Source of the DNA: Maribacter arenosus
GTDB taxonomy: Bacteria > Bacteroidota > Bacteroidia > Flavobacteriales > Flavobacteriaceae
Reading direction: 5' to 3'
Assembly: GCF_014610845.1 (NCBI RefSeq)
Contig: NZ_JABTCG010000004.1
Span: 310,001-374,000, forward strand
Length of the DNA: 64,000 nt
Under the pieces are notes generated by a model. It had not been told where the DNA came from, did no database searches, and saw only the letters and a program-made list of their open reading frames with translations. Below, in pieces: positions 53,023-61,837 of this stretch. A program made the position numbers and the translations under genes. How positions within the stretch are numbered: the stretch's first letter is position 1; each line of letters begins with the position of its first letter.

Positions 53023-53050
53023 AATAGTTAAACTATTAGTATATGATAGT
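53023..53050 (+). promoter_or_regulatory. Candidate TetR operator
   Basis: AATAGTT-A-AACTATT (53023-53037) is a perfect palindrome with 7-bp arms. ACTAT (53032-53036) pairs again with ATAGT (53046-53050), so three half-sites alternate in orientation. It is 9 bases upstream of the -7 box and 34 bases upstream of the TetR gene. Confidence 0.5.
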
Positions 53051-53058
53051 AAAGCTAT

Positions 53059-53066
53059 TAATTTTG
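53059..53066 (+). promoter_or_regulatory. -7 promoter box of the TetR/ABC/HlyD/TolC operon
   Basis: TAATTTTG, an exact match. It ends inside an earlier possible GTG start at 53066, favouring the ATG at 53084. Confidence 0.55.
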
Positions 53067-53083
53067 TGTTTCAAAATAATGTT

Positions 53084-53758
53084 ATGGAACGTTTGATGCA
53101 ATCGGTTAAAATCAACATCAACGATAATATCTATGTCAAAGACCCGGAATCTTCGGCTTTAGGAAAGCGTATCGTAAAGGAAAGTATCCTTATGATCAAT
53201 GAGATGGGTTTTGAGTGTTTTACCTTCAAGAAATTGGGAATCAAAATCGCTTCCAATGAAAGTTCCATCTACCGCTATTTCGAAAATAAGCATAAACTAC
53301 TCTTATACTTAACTTCTTGGTATTGGGGTTGGTTAGAGTATCAATTGGTTTTTGCCACCAATAGTATGGGTAATTCTACCGAAAAATTAAAAAAAGCCAT
53401 TGAAATCGTCACCAAAGGTACTGAGGAAGATTCAGCATTTTCACATATCAATGAGGTGTTGTTGAACAAGATCGTAATTAATGAGTATTCCAAATCCTAT
53501 TTGACCAAAGAGGTCGATGCAGAGAATAAAGAGGGTTATTTTGTAATATACAAAAGATTGGTCACACGCCTAAGTGATATGATACGAGCAATTGATGTGG
53601 ATTATCCGTATCCCTCAAGTCTTGCCAGTACAATTTTGGAAGGGTCACTACATCAATATTTTCTCATGGACCATTTTCCCACCTTGACGGATTGTCATCA
53701 AATCAATGACCCTACTGTGTACTTTCAAAACCTTGTTTTCAGCGTCCTTAAACCATAG
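53084..53758 (+). CDS. TetR/AcrR-family regulator
   Basis: About 224 residues. The N-terminal helix-turn-helix is ILMINEMGFECFTFKKLGIKIASNESSIYRYFENKHKLLLYL, the TetR pattern; the rest is the helical ligand domain. It is the first gene of the operon, 5 bases before the ABC gene, with an operator-like palindrome array upstream. It most likely represses its own operon. Confidence 0.88.
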   Translation: MERLMQSVKININDNIYVKDPESSALGKRIVKESILMINEMGFECFTFKKLGIKIASNESSIYRYFENKHKLLLYLTSWYWGWLEYQLVFATNSMGNSTEKLKKAIEIVTKGTEEDSAFSHINEVLLNKIVINEYSKSYLTKEVDAENKEGYFVIYKRLVTRLSDMIRAIDVDYPYPSSLASTILEGSLHQYFLMDHFPTLTDCHQINDPTVYFQNLVFSVLKP

Positions 53759-53763
53759 AAAGA

Positions 53764-55437
53764 ATGACCAAAACCATTATGACCTCATGGCAACGCCTAA
53801 TGGGCTTGTTGCGCTTGGATAAAAGGGATATTTACCAAGTGTTTTATTACGCTATATTCGCAGGGATTGTCAACTTATCCCTTCCACTGGGCATTCAAGC
53901 CATAATCAATTTGCTACAAGGTGCACGTATCAGTACTTCTTGGATCGTATTGGTTGTCTTAGTGACTTTGGGAGTGGCATTTGTTGGGGTGCTACAGCTA
54001 ATGCAAATTAGGATCATTGAAAATGTGCAACAGAAAATATTCACACGTTCCTCATTTGAATTTGCGTACAGGTTTCCCAAAATAAAGATGAGTGAACTAA
54101 GAAATTATTATCCACCGGAGTTGGCAAACCGGTTTTTCGATACCCTTACGGTTCAGAAAGGTCTTTCGAAGATTTTAGTAGATTTTCCGGCTGCGTTATT
54201 GCAGATAGTTCTTGGACTATTACTGCTTTCTTTCTACCATCCGTTTTTTATTATTTATGGCATTTTATTGCTCTTATTGATTTATGTGGTGTTCAAGTTT
54301 ACGGCCCAAAAGGGTCTGGATACAAGCTTGAACGAATCTAAAAACAAATATAAGGTAGCCCATTGGTTGCAAGAGGTTGCGCGGTCTATGGTAAGTTTTA
54401 AACTTTCAGGGAAAACATCCCACGCCTTGGATAAGAACGATGAATTGGTGACCGAATACCTAAAAGCAAGGGAAAGCCATTTCAATATCCTTGTATTGCA
54501 ATTTATCCAAATGATCGGGTTCAAAGTATTGGTAACTGCCGGTTTGCTCTTGATCGGAGGCTTATTGGTCTTAAACCAGGAAATGAACATTGGGCAGTTC
54601 GTTGCCGCGGAAATCATTATTCTTTTGGTCATTAGTTCGGTAGAAAAAATGATCCTGGGATTGGAGACTTTTTATGACCTATTGACATCATTGGAAAAAT
54701 TGGGCCAAGTAGTAGATAAGGAACTCGAATCCCAAGAGGGTCAAATTTCCTTTGGGGAAAACGAACCCCTTTCCGTGGAGTTGGAGAAGGTCTCCTACAA
54801 AGTTCCCGGAAGTCAAAAGACGGTCATCGATAATATAAGTTTAAAGATACCCCCCAACTCCAGAATGCTCATCAATGGCAAAAGTGGATCTTTAAAAACC
54901 ACCTTGCTCCGGATCATATCGGGTATTTTGGAACCTGATTCGGGCGGGGTATATGTAAATGGAAATTCGTTAAAAGCTTTAAACCTCAACCTTTACCGGT
55001 CACAAATAGGACATACCTTACCCGGGGAATTGCCTTTCGAGGGGTCTATCCTTAACAATATTACATTTGGGGATACTTCCATTGCCCAAGAGCGGATAAA
55101 CTGGGTCATTAATAAGTTAGGGCTTAGCGAATTCGTAAAGGAACAACCACAAGGATTGCAAACGATCCTTTATCCGGAAGGGCAACAAATACCGTTTACA
55201 GTGGCCAAAAAAATAGTTTTGGCCCGGAGTATTGTAAGAAATCCGAAATTACTCCTTTTAAAAGACCCTTTGGATCAATTCAATGAGGAAGAGGTCACTG
55301 AAATCATCGACTTTTTAAGTGACCCGAAAAATGGTTGGTCTTTAATCGTGGTAAGTGAAAATAAGCTTTGGACCGAACATTGTAACCATGTCGTTACAAT
55401 GGAGAAAGGAAGAATAATCGATGAAAAAGTAATTTAG
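53764..55437 (+). CDS. ABC exporter with degenerate nucleotide-binding domain
   Basis: A 557-residue fused exporter. Residues 20-310 are the six-helix membrane domain of the HlyB/type I secretion kind; 335-557 is an ABC domain. Every catalytic motif is altered. Walker A reads GKSGSLKT (372-379; Gly replaced by Leu before Lys). The Q-loop region lacks the Gln. The signature is PEGQQIPFTV instead of LSGGQ. Walker B is LLLLKDPLD (497-504; DE replaced by KD). The H-loop His is absent in VVSENKLW. It is followed one base later by HlyD and TolC genes. Confidence 0.88.
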   Translation: MTKTIMTSWQRLMGLLRLDKRDIYQVFYYAIFAGIVNLSLPLGIQAIINLLQGARISTSWIVLVVLVTLGVAFVGVLQLMQIRIIENVQQKIFTRSSFEFAYRFPKIKMSELRNYYPPELANRFFDTLTVQKGLSKILVDFPAALLQIVLGLLLLSFYHPFFIIYGILLLLLIYVVFKFTAQKGLDTSLNESKNKYKVAHWLQEVARSMVSFKLSGKTSHALDKNDELVTEYLKARESHFNILVLQFIQMIGFKVLVTAGLLLIGGLLVLNQEMNIGQFVAAEIIILLVISSVEKMILGLETFYDLLTSLEKLGQVVDKELESQEGQISFGENEPLSVELEKVSYKVPGSQKTVIDNISLKIPPNSRMLINGKSGSLKTTLLRIISGILEPDSGGVYVNGNSLKALNLNLYRSQIGHTLPGELPFEGSILNNITFGDTSIAQERINWVINKLGLSEFVKEQPQGLQTILYPEGQQIPFTVAKKIVLARSIVRNPKLLLLKDPLDQFNEEEVTEIIDFLSDPKNGWSLIVVSENKLWTEHCNHVVTMEKGRIIDEKVI

Positions 55438-55438
55438 C

Positions 55439-56794
55439 ATGTTGAATATTTCACATAACAGATTAAATCAAAAGGTTTCTTTAGACCGATTTACTTCAGC
55501 CAAAAAAGTATTTCATCAAAGACATTATAAGCATTTTAATCGCTTTTTATTGGCCTTTGCGATTACAGGTTTCCTAATCCTTTTTTTGCCTTGGACACAA
55601 AACATCACAAGCAAGGGTTACCTAACTACCCTAAAGCCCGATCAACGTCCCCAGACGATTCAATCCCCAATCCCAGGAAGAATTGAAAAATGGTATGTAC
55701 AGGAAGGGGACTACGTGGATAAAGGCGACACCATTCTTTTCATCTCAGAGATCAAGAACGAATATCTCGATCCAAAACTGGTTGAAAGAACAGGGCAGCA
55801 AATTAGGGCCAAGGAATCCTCTGTCACCTCCTATGAGGGTAAAGTAAAGGCATTAAACAGTCAAATCGCAGCGCTGGCCGAAGAGCGGGGATTAAAATTA
55901 GAACAATCCAAAAACAAATTGCTACAATCAAAACTTAAGGTGAAAAGCGATAGTATTGATTTTGAGGCGGCCAAAACAAATATGGAAATTGCCCAAAGAC
56001 AGTATGACCGTATTTTGCAATTACAGTCCGAGGGACTGAAAGCCATGACCGATGTAGAAGAAAAACGCCTAAAACTTCAGGAAACACAAGCTAAATTGAT
56101 TTCCCAGGAAAATAAGGTATTGGCCGCCCGAAATGAGATTATAAATGCCCAAGTTGAGATTAGTCGAGTCATGGCCGAATACACTGATAAAATAGCAAAG
56201 GCAAGAGGTGATATGTTCACGGCACAATCGAATCAGTATGACTCAGAAGCCCAGGTTACCAAATTAGAGAACGAATTTACGAACTACCAGATGCGAAATG
56301 ACCTCTATTACATTCGGGCACCACAGAATGGTTATATTAATAAGGCCATACAAGGCGGAATAGGAGAAACTTTCAAGGAAGGTGATCGTCTGGTAGGTAT
56401 AATGCCTTCAGATATAGATTTGGCCGTTGAGACCTATGTTGAACCCTTGGACCTACCTTTATTGCATCTTGGTGAAAAAGTACGGATCCAATTTGACGGA
56501 TGGCCTGCAATTGTATTCAGTGGTTGGCCTAATGTTTCTTATGGTACGTATGGCGGAAAAGTTGTCGCCATAGAAAGCTTTATCAGTGAAAATGGATTGT
56601 ATAGGGTTTTGTTGGCCCCTGACCCCGATGATTATCCATGGCCAGAGGCTATTCGTGTTGGATCAGGAGCGAATACCATTGCCCTTTTGGAAGATGTGCC
56701 TATTTGGTATGAACTATGGCGACAATTGAATGGTTTCCCTCCAAATTATTATCAACCTGAAACGGTCAATACGGACTCCAAAAAGAAATCGTGA
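55439..56794 (+). CDS. HlyD-family periplasmic adaptor
   Basis: A 451-residue membrane fusion protein. One N-terminal helix (FLLAFAITGFLILFLPW), a lipoyl-like half (IQSPIPGRIEKWYVQEGDYVDKGDTIL), a long coiled coil of about 170 residues, then the second lipoyl half and barrel (YIRAPQNGYINKAIQGGIGETFKEGDRL; VETYVEPLDLPLLHLGEKVRIQFDGWPAIVF). It links the inner-membrane ABC protein to TolC. The stop overlaps the TolC gene start by one base. Confidence 0.92.
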   Translation: MLNISHNRLNQKVSLDRFTSAKKVFHQRHYKHFNRFLLAFAITGFLILFLPWTQNITSKGYLTTLKPDQRPQTIQSPIPGRIEKWYVQEGDYVDKGDTILFISEIKNEYLDPKLVERTGQQIRAKESSVTSYEGKVKALNSQIAALAEERGLKLEQSKNKLLQSKLKVKSDSIDFEAAKTNMEIAQRQYDRILQLQSEGLKAMTDVEEKRLKLQETQAKLISQENKVLAARNEIINAQVEISRVMAEYTDKIAKARGDMFTAQSNQYDSEAQVTKLENEFTNYQMRNDLYYIRAPQNGYINKAIQGGIGETFKEGDRLVGIMPSDIDLAVETYVEPLDLPLLHLGEKVRIQFDGWPAIVFSGWPNVSYGTYGGKVVAIESFISENGLYRVLLAPDPDDYPWPEAIRVGSGANTIALLEDVPIWYELWRQLNGFPPNYYQPETVNTDSKKKS

Positions 56795-58197
56795 TGTATA
56801 AATACGGTATATTCCTTTTTTTTATCTCGTGTTTGGCATTACAAGGTCAAGAAGAGGACCAAATGGTATTGCGGTTCAACGAGTATCTGGGTTATGTGAA
56901 AAAGTACCATCCCATAGCAAAACAGGCCGACTTACAATTGGGGATCGGTCAGGCAAATCTAATGAAAGCCCGTGGAGGTTTTGATCCGAAGATCGAGGTT
57001 GATTATGACCAAAAGAAATTCAAGGGCACCGAATACTACGACCGGTTAAATGCCACATTCAAGATCCCTACTTGGTATGGTATTGAACTCAAGGGTAATT
57101 TTGAACAGAATGATGGTGAATTTTTGAACCCTATGGAGACGCTTCCCTCTGAGGGTCTGTATAGTGCAGGAATCTCTATGTCAGTGGGTCAAGGTTTATG
57201 GATCAATGATCGCATGGCAACCTTGAAAAAAGCGAAATATTTCAGGAATAGGTCTAAAGCAGACCGGGACTTATTGGTCAATCAGATACTTTATGAAGCT
57301 TCATTGGCCTATTTTGACTGGTTGAAAGCCTATAAAGAAGCATTGATTTTTAGAAACTTCTTGGATAATGCGAATACTAGGTTCGAAGGAATAAAAAGCA
57401 GTGCTAATGCTGGCGATATTGCTGCAATCGATACTGTGGAGGCGAAAATTGCCATGCAATCTCGGGCATTGGGTCTAGAACAGGCAAATGTGGGTTTAAT
57501 GAAACAAACCTTGGTTCTATCGAATTTTTTATGGATTAATGAGGGCATCCCAATAGAGTTGCAACCCAATGTCATCCCTGAAACCGAAATTGAAGCTGAA
57601 ATAGACATTACCCTTGAAATCTTAGGAAAGCCCCTCGATAGTTTTACTATTGAAAATCATCCGAAATTAAAATCATTGGGTTACAAAATTGATGGATTAC
57701 GCGTAGAAAAACGCTTAATGGCAAATCGATTATTGCCTAAAATAGATATGGAGTATAATTTTTTGACCGAAACGCCGGAATTCATTAATTCCTTTGAAAC
57801 AGAGCAGTACAAAGGCGGGATTAGTTTTCGACTGCCACTTTTTCTAAGAAAGGAAAGAGGAGATCTACAGTTGGCCAAGTTCAAATTACAGGAGGCGCAA
57901 TATGAGCTAGATAATGCCCAAATAGAGGTTAAGAACAAAATCTTGTCCGTATATCGTGAATTGGAATCCTTTGAATCACAGAACCTACTTATTAATGAAA
58001 TCGTTCAAAATTATAGTACACTATTAACGGCCGAGGAACGCAAATTCAGTTTTGGGGAAAGTTCATTGTTTTTGATCAATTCACGCGAAAGCAAACTTAT
58101 CGATGCCGAATTAAAAAGAATTGAAGTACGGAACAAATACTACATGGCCAAGGCAAACCTATTCAAAAGCCTTTCGGTAAACCCCCAGAATTTATGA
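56794..58197 (+). CDS. TolC-family outer-membrane channel
   Basis: A 467-residue protein with signal peptide (MYKYGIFLFFISCLALQGQ) and long helical repeats: RFNEYLGYVKKYHPIAKQADLQLGIGQANLMKARGGFDPKIEVDYDQ in the first half and a matching second half (EKRLMANRLLPKIDMEYNF; LQLAKFKLQEAQYELDNAQIEVKNKILSVYRELESF). The ATG at 56794 overlaps the HlyD stop (TGATG). It completes a three-part export channel. Confidence 0.92.
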   Translation: MYKYGIFLFFISCLALQGQEEDQMVLRFNEYLGYVKKYHPIAKQADLQLGIGQANLMKARGGFDPKIEVDYDQKKFKGTEYYDRLNATFKIPTWYGIELKGNFEQNDGEFLNPMETLPSEGLYSAGISMSVGQGLWINDRMATLKKAKYFRNRSKADRDLLVNQILYEASLAYFDWLKAYKEALIFRNFLDNANTRFEGIKSSANAGDIAAIDTVEAKIAMQSRALGLEQANVGLMKQTLVLSNFLWINEGIPIELQPNVIPETEIEAEIDITLEILGKPLDSFTIENHPKLKSLGYKIDGLRVEKRLMANRLLPKIDMEYNFLTETPEFINSFETEQYKGGISFRLPLFLRKERGDLQLAKFKLQEAQYELDNAQIEVKNKILSVYRELESFESQNLLINEIVQNYSTLLTAEERKFSFGESSLFLINSRESKLIDAELKRIEVRNKYYMAKANLFKSLSVNPQNL

Positions 58198-58377
58198 CGA
58201 TCTAATTTTAATGGCATCAGGAACCCAGAAACCCATTTTAAGGAATGAATATTAGTTCTGAAAAGACACTTAAATAGGCCTTGGTAATTCTGAACAAGTC
58301 ATATGGCATCTGGGAGGGAATGATCAAAAATAGCTTATGTAAGGTTTTAGGATAAATTCGTAACTAATGTCACCTAT

Positions 58378-58412
58378 GTTACCGATGGAATTGTTTTCCT
58401 ACGGTAACTTTG
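58378..58412 (+). promoter_or_regulatory. Inverted repeat over the promoter of the thioredoxin-like gene
   Basis: GTTACCG (58378-58384) and CGGTAAC (58402-58408) are perfect 7-bp arms 17 bases apart. The second arm overlaps an exact -7 box, TAACTTTG (58405-58412). This is the geometry of an operator blocking the promoter. The leader to the ATG is about 15 bases. No other feature is visible in 58198-58377. Confidence 0.5.
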
Positions 58413-58433
58413 CCATTTTAAAATATAACACTT

Positions 58434-59072
58434 ATGGACGCAATCGTCGTGGAGAATTCGGAGCTTACCACCGAAGAACTGTTACAAAACGGAATAGCCA
58501 AGGGAATATCATATCAGGATTATAGGCTTTTGATGGACAACTTGTCGAGCGAAGGAAAAGCTACCGGGCAAGATGTATCCAAAGAAATGATTGATTATAC
58601 GCTTCTGAACCAACGCAGAATGAAACGTTTGGACAAAACGTTGAAAATCAATGAAGACTCCGCTAAGAAAATAAAGGGATATGATCAAAAAAATGTGACT
58701 TGGTTGGTGTTGACCGAAAGTTGGTGTGGGGATGCAGCACAAACCTTGCCCATGATCAACAAAGTGGCAACCCTCAATGACAAGATTACCTTGAAAATAA
58801 TCCTGCGAGATGAAAATCTGGATATTATGAACCGCTTTTTGATCGACGGGGCCATGGGCATTCCTAAGTTGGTCATGATTGATAATATTTCGGGTGAGGT
58901 GTTGGGAGAGTGGGGTTCCCGACCTAAAAATCTGGAGCAAATGGTTATTGATTTCAAAAATCAACATGGAGTTTTAACGACTAGTTTCAAGGAAGAACTA
59001 CAGGTTTGGTACAATACCGACAAAGGGCAAAGCATACTCAAGGATCTCTTAGTCTTACTTTCCTTGGAATAA
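58434..59072 (+). CDS. Thioredoxin-fold protein with single-cysteine WCGDA motif
   Basis: A 212-residue protein: VTWLVLTESWCGDAAQTLPMINKVA has W97-C98-G99-D100 in place of the WCxxC redox pair, so there is one cysteine only. A helical N-terminal part precedes the fold; MGIPKLVMIDNISGEVLGEWGSRP holds the cis-Pro. There is no signal peptide, so it is cytoplasmic. The role could be peroxide or thiol chemistry, but is not known. The 3' end overlaps the convergent TonB-type gene by 18 bases. Confidence 0.85.
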   Translation: MDAIVVENSELTTEELLQNGIAKGISYQDYRLLMDNLSSEGKATGQDVSKEMIDYTLLNQRRMKRLDKTLKINEDSAKKIKGYDQKNVTWLVLTESWCGDAAQTLPMINKVATLNDKITLKIILRDENLDIMNRFLIDGAMGIPKLVMIDNISGEVLGEWGSRPKNLEQMVIDFKNQHGVLTTSFKEELQVWYNTDKGQSILKDLLVLLSLE

Positions 59073-59783
59073 GTATGTGATGGTCCCTTTTTGAAGTGCT
59101 TTTGAAGAGGCATCGAACTTGGCCTTGAGGGCATAGGTGATAGCGTTGTCGACCAGACAACCATTCGAGGTGCCAGAGCTTTTTGAATTAAAGCTTGCAT
59201 CGATAACATTTCCAAGCGCATCGACTTCAATATTGATTACCACTTTTCCACCTTCTATACAAGTATAGATTGGTGGGGGTAATTTGTAATTTCTCCTTCC
59301 GATAAGCGAGTAAGAGACCGATGTTCTTCTGGCTGCCAGATTATTGGTTCGTTCCTCTTTTTGGGCTTCCCTTTCACCCAACAACTGCTTTTTCTCCTCC
59401 CTTTGTTTAGCCAACTTCTTTACCTTTTCCGCATAATCCGAGTCTTCAGCATCATATGGTTGGATTTCATCAGATTCATTGGCGGCCTTTTCCTCCAATA
59501 TTTCGTCAAGGGTCTTAAGGGGCTCAGGGCTCCCAAAACTGGGTTTAGCCGTTTCATTAAAGGCCATATGGCTTTTTATAGGGTCTTGCTCTTGCAATTC
59601 TTCCAACTTCTTTTCCTCTTCTTTGATCAATTCTTCCAGTACTTCCTCATCTAAAACCAATTCAACCACATACTCATCTTCTTTTTGTTGTCCGCCAAGA
59701 TGAATGTTATACAACCCTAGGACAATGATAGCCATAGAGAAGATGGTAATGAGTAATGATAATTGTTGACGGTTTAGGTGCAT
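59055..59783 (-). CDS. TonB-like energy-transducer protein
   Basis: A 242-residue protein with one N-terminal membrane helix (LLITIFSMAIIVLGLYNIHL), a Glu/Lys-rich periplasmic part (VLEELIKEEEKKLEELQEQD) and a C-terminal TonB-like domain (EGGKVVINIEVDALGNVIDASFNSKSSGTSNGCLVDNAITYALKAKFDAS). It could energise TonB receptors such as the three in this window, or play another cell-envelope role. It stands just before truB on the same strand. Confidence 0.82.
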   Translation of the reverse strand: MHLNRQQLSLLITIFSMAIIVLGLYNIHLGGQQKEDEYVVELVLDEEVLEELIKEEEKKLEELQEQDPIKSHMAFNETAKPSFGSPEPLKTLDEILEEKAANESDEIQPYDAEDSDYAEKVKKLAKQREEKKQLLGEREAQKEERTNNLAARRTSVSYSLIGRRNYKLPPPIYTCIEGGKVVINIEVDALGNVIDASFNSKSSGTSNGCLVDNAITYALKAKFDASSKALQKGTITYLFQGK

Positions 59784-59848
59784 AAGGCTATAACCTGTAT
59801 TTTGTCGAAATATTTTAATTTCTCTTTGAAATGGATCATATTCCGATT

Positions 59849-60565
59849 TTAACCTGAAATATTCCCTGATTCAAGCAACATTTGTGCAAAAACGTTGGGG
59901 TCCATGGCTTTATTTACGTTGTAATCACCTATTTTGGTTCTTCTTAATGCCGATAAATGGCCTCCAGAATGTAATGCTTTTCCAAAATCATGTGCCAAGG
60001 ATCGTATATAAGTACCTTTACTGCAGACCACTCTGAAATCAATTTCTGGTAAGTTGAACTTGGTGATCTCAAATTCAGAAATGGTTACTTGTCTTTTTCT
60101 TATTTCAACCTCCTTGCCTTCCCTAGCGTATTCATACAATCGTTTTCCATCCTTTTTAAGCGCGGAGAATACAGGGGGTGTCTGTTCAATATCCCCGATA
60201 AAATCTATTGTGGTTTTTAGGATCAAGGCATCCGAAATATGCGCTATGGAAAAGGTTTCGTCCACAGCGGTTTCAAGATCATAAGAGGGTGTGGTTGCCC
60301 CCAAGGTGATGGTTCCTGTATACTCTTTCGCTTGCCCTTGAAGGTCATTTATTTTTTTGGTGAACTTGCCCGTACAAATAAGCAAAAGTCCAGTAGCTAA
60401 TGGATCCAAGGTACCTGCATGGCCAATCTTTATTTTTTTTAGGTGGAATTTCTTACGTATGGCCCATTTTAGTTTGTTCACAGCTTGAAACGAAGACCAG
60501 CCCAAAGGCTTATCAATCAAAAGCAACTGTCCTTCCAAAAAATCCTCTTTAGATAATGACTTCAT
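59849..60565 (-). CDS. truB: tRNA pseudouridine-55 synthase
   Basis: A 238-residue enzyme that forms pseudouridine at position 55 of tRNAs. The catalytic Asp is in KIGHAGTLDPLATGLLLICTG; other blocks are GATTPSYDLETAVDET and KGTYIRSLAHDFGKAL. It is in the run ftsX-DUF3098-uppP-truB. Confidence 0.96.
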   Translation of the reverse strand: MKSLSKEDFLEGQLLLIDKPLGWSSFQAVNKLKWAIRKKFHLKKIKIGHAGTLDPLATGLLLICTGKFTKKINDLQGQAKEYTGTITLGATTPSYDLETAVDETFSIAHISDALILKTTIDFIGDIEQTPPVFSALKKDGKRLYEYAREGKEVEIRKRQVTISEFEITKFNLPEIDFRVVCSKGTYIRSLAHDFGKALHSGGHLSALRRTKIGDYNVNKAMDPNVFAQMLLESGNISG

Positions 60566-60604
60566 TAAAGGGTCTTTTTATTGGTCATTTTTGGGGTGGG
60601 CCAA

Positions 60605-61399
60605 TTAGCCCCAATAGCTATATGCGATTGCAATTAGTCCTACCAGTAAACAGTAAATGGCAAAGTAAGTAAGTTTGCTTTGTTTTACCAGTTTGATCAT
60701 CCAAGTACATGCTGCTAATCCCGCAATGAACGCAGCAATAAATCCCGCACCCATGGCAAAAGTATTTTCGCTCTCGAAGTTCAGTTCCCCGCTCATAATA
60801 TCTTTGGCCATTTTACCGAAAATCAAGGGGACCACCATTAAAAATGAAAAACGGGCAGCTTTGGTTTTGTCAACACCTAATAAGACCGATGTTGATATGG
60901 TCGCTCCACTTCGGGATATTCCTGGAAGCATGGCTATTGCTTGTGAAACACCGACTACAAATGCATTTTTATAAGATACCTTTCTATCGGTGTCCTTTGC
61001 TCTATCGGCAAAATAAAGAAGAACAGCTGTAATCAATAGCATAAAACCCACAAACCGTATGTCGCCACCGAAAAAAGCTTCCAATTGTTCTTCAAAAAAC
61101 AGGCCGATTAATGTGGCCGGTACCATTGAAACGATGATCTTTAGTGAAAATCGGGTTTCCTCATTCCATTTAAACTGAAAAAGTCCGCTTATTATTTCCC
61201 AAACATCTTTACGGAAAACAACAATCGTACTCAGCGCCGTTGCAAAATGGAGTACTACCGTAAATAAAAGGCTTTCTTCCGGGATCGAGTTATCGCCTAA
61301 AATAGCTTTTCCTAATTCTAAATGTCCGCTGGATGATACTGGAAGAAATTCCGTGAGTCCTTGGATAATCCCAAGGATTATTGCGTCTAAGGTCTCCAA
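60605..61399 (-). CDS. uppP: Undecaprenyl-diphosphatase
   Basis: A 264-residue integral membrane protein (BacA type). GIIQGLTEFLPVSSSGHLELG and MLPGISRSGATISTSVLLG are the two conserved catalytic segments. It recycles undecaprenyl-pyrophosphate for cell-wall synthesis and can give bacitracin resistance. One base separates it from the DUF3098 gene. Confidence 0.96.
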   Translation of the reverse strand: METLDAIILGIIQGLTEFLPVSSSGHLELGKAILGDNSIPEESLLFTVVLHFATALSTIVVFRKDVWEIISGLFQFKWNEETRFSLKIIVSMVPATLIGLFFEEQLEAFFGGDIRFVGFMLLITAVLLYFADRAKDTDRKVSYKNAFVVGVSQAIAMLPGISRSGATISTSVLLGVDKTKAARFSFLMVVPLIFGKMAKDIMSGELNFESENTFAMGAGFIAAFIAGLAACTWMIKLVKQSKLTYFAIYCLLVGLIAIAYSYWG

Positions 61400-61400
61400 A

Positions 61401-61670
61401 TTAGTTTCGCTTCTTATGGGGATTCAACAAAATCGCATATATCTCTATACCAAGCCCTATCAAGACTAGCGTAGGAGCCAATCGGATTCTCCGAAAATTA
61501 AAAATATCCGGATTAAAAATATTGGGGTCATCACTACCTCCGCCAACCATAAGAATAAAACCCAAGGCGATAAAGGCAATGCCCACGAACATGAACAAAT
61601 AATTTTTTTTCTGAAATATAAATTCAGGTTTTACCGGTTGCCCATTTGAATTGTGCTGCTTTTTGGCCAT
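61401..61670 (-). CDS. DUF3098 membrane protein
   Basis: An 89-residue protein with two helices: NYLFMFVGIAFIALGFILMVGGGSDD and TLVLIGLGIEIYAILLNP. The GGGSDDPNxFNPDIFNFRRIRLAP centre is the DUF3098 signature. The fixed position between ftsX and uppP suggests an envelope role, unproven. Confidence 0.85.
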   Translation of the reverse strand: MAKKQHNSNGQPVKPEFIFQKKNYLFMFVGIAFIALGFILMVGGGSDDPNIFNPDIFNFRRIRLAPTLVLIGLGIEIYAILLNPHKKRN

Positions 61671-61783
61671 ATCGCAAATGTAATGAAGTCCTGCCTATTT
61701 ATTTTTATATAAACGGTATTTTATGTTTTTATTACATGTGGTGGAATTTTTAAACTTGAGGGGCGAAGCCTTGAAAACAGATC

Positions 61784-61823
61784 TATGTGCGTAACGCACT
61801 TAAAGTGGTACGTGATCCACATA
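61784..61823 (-). repeat. Nested inverted repeats downstream of ftsX
   Basis: TATGTG (61784-61789) pairs with CACATA (61818-61823). Inside are the hairpin GTGCG-TAA-CGCAC (61787-61799) and GTGG/CCAC (61805-61820). It may be a structured mRNA end or a small RNA element after ftsX; no T-run follows. Confidence 0.35.
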
Positions 61824-61837
61824 AAGGAGTATTCCAA

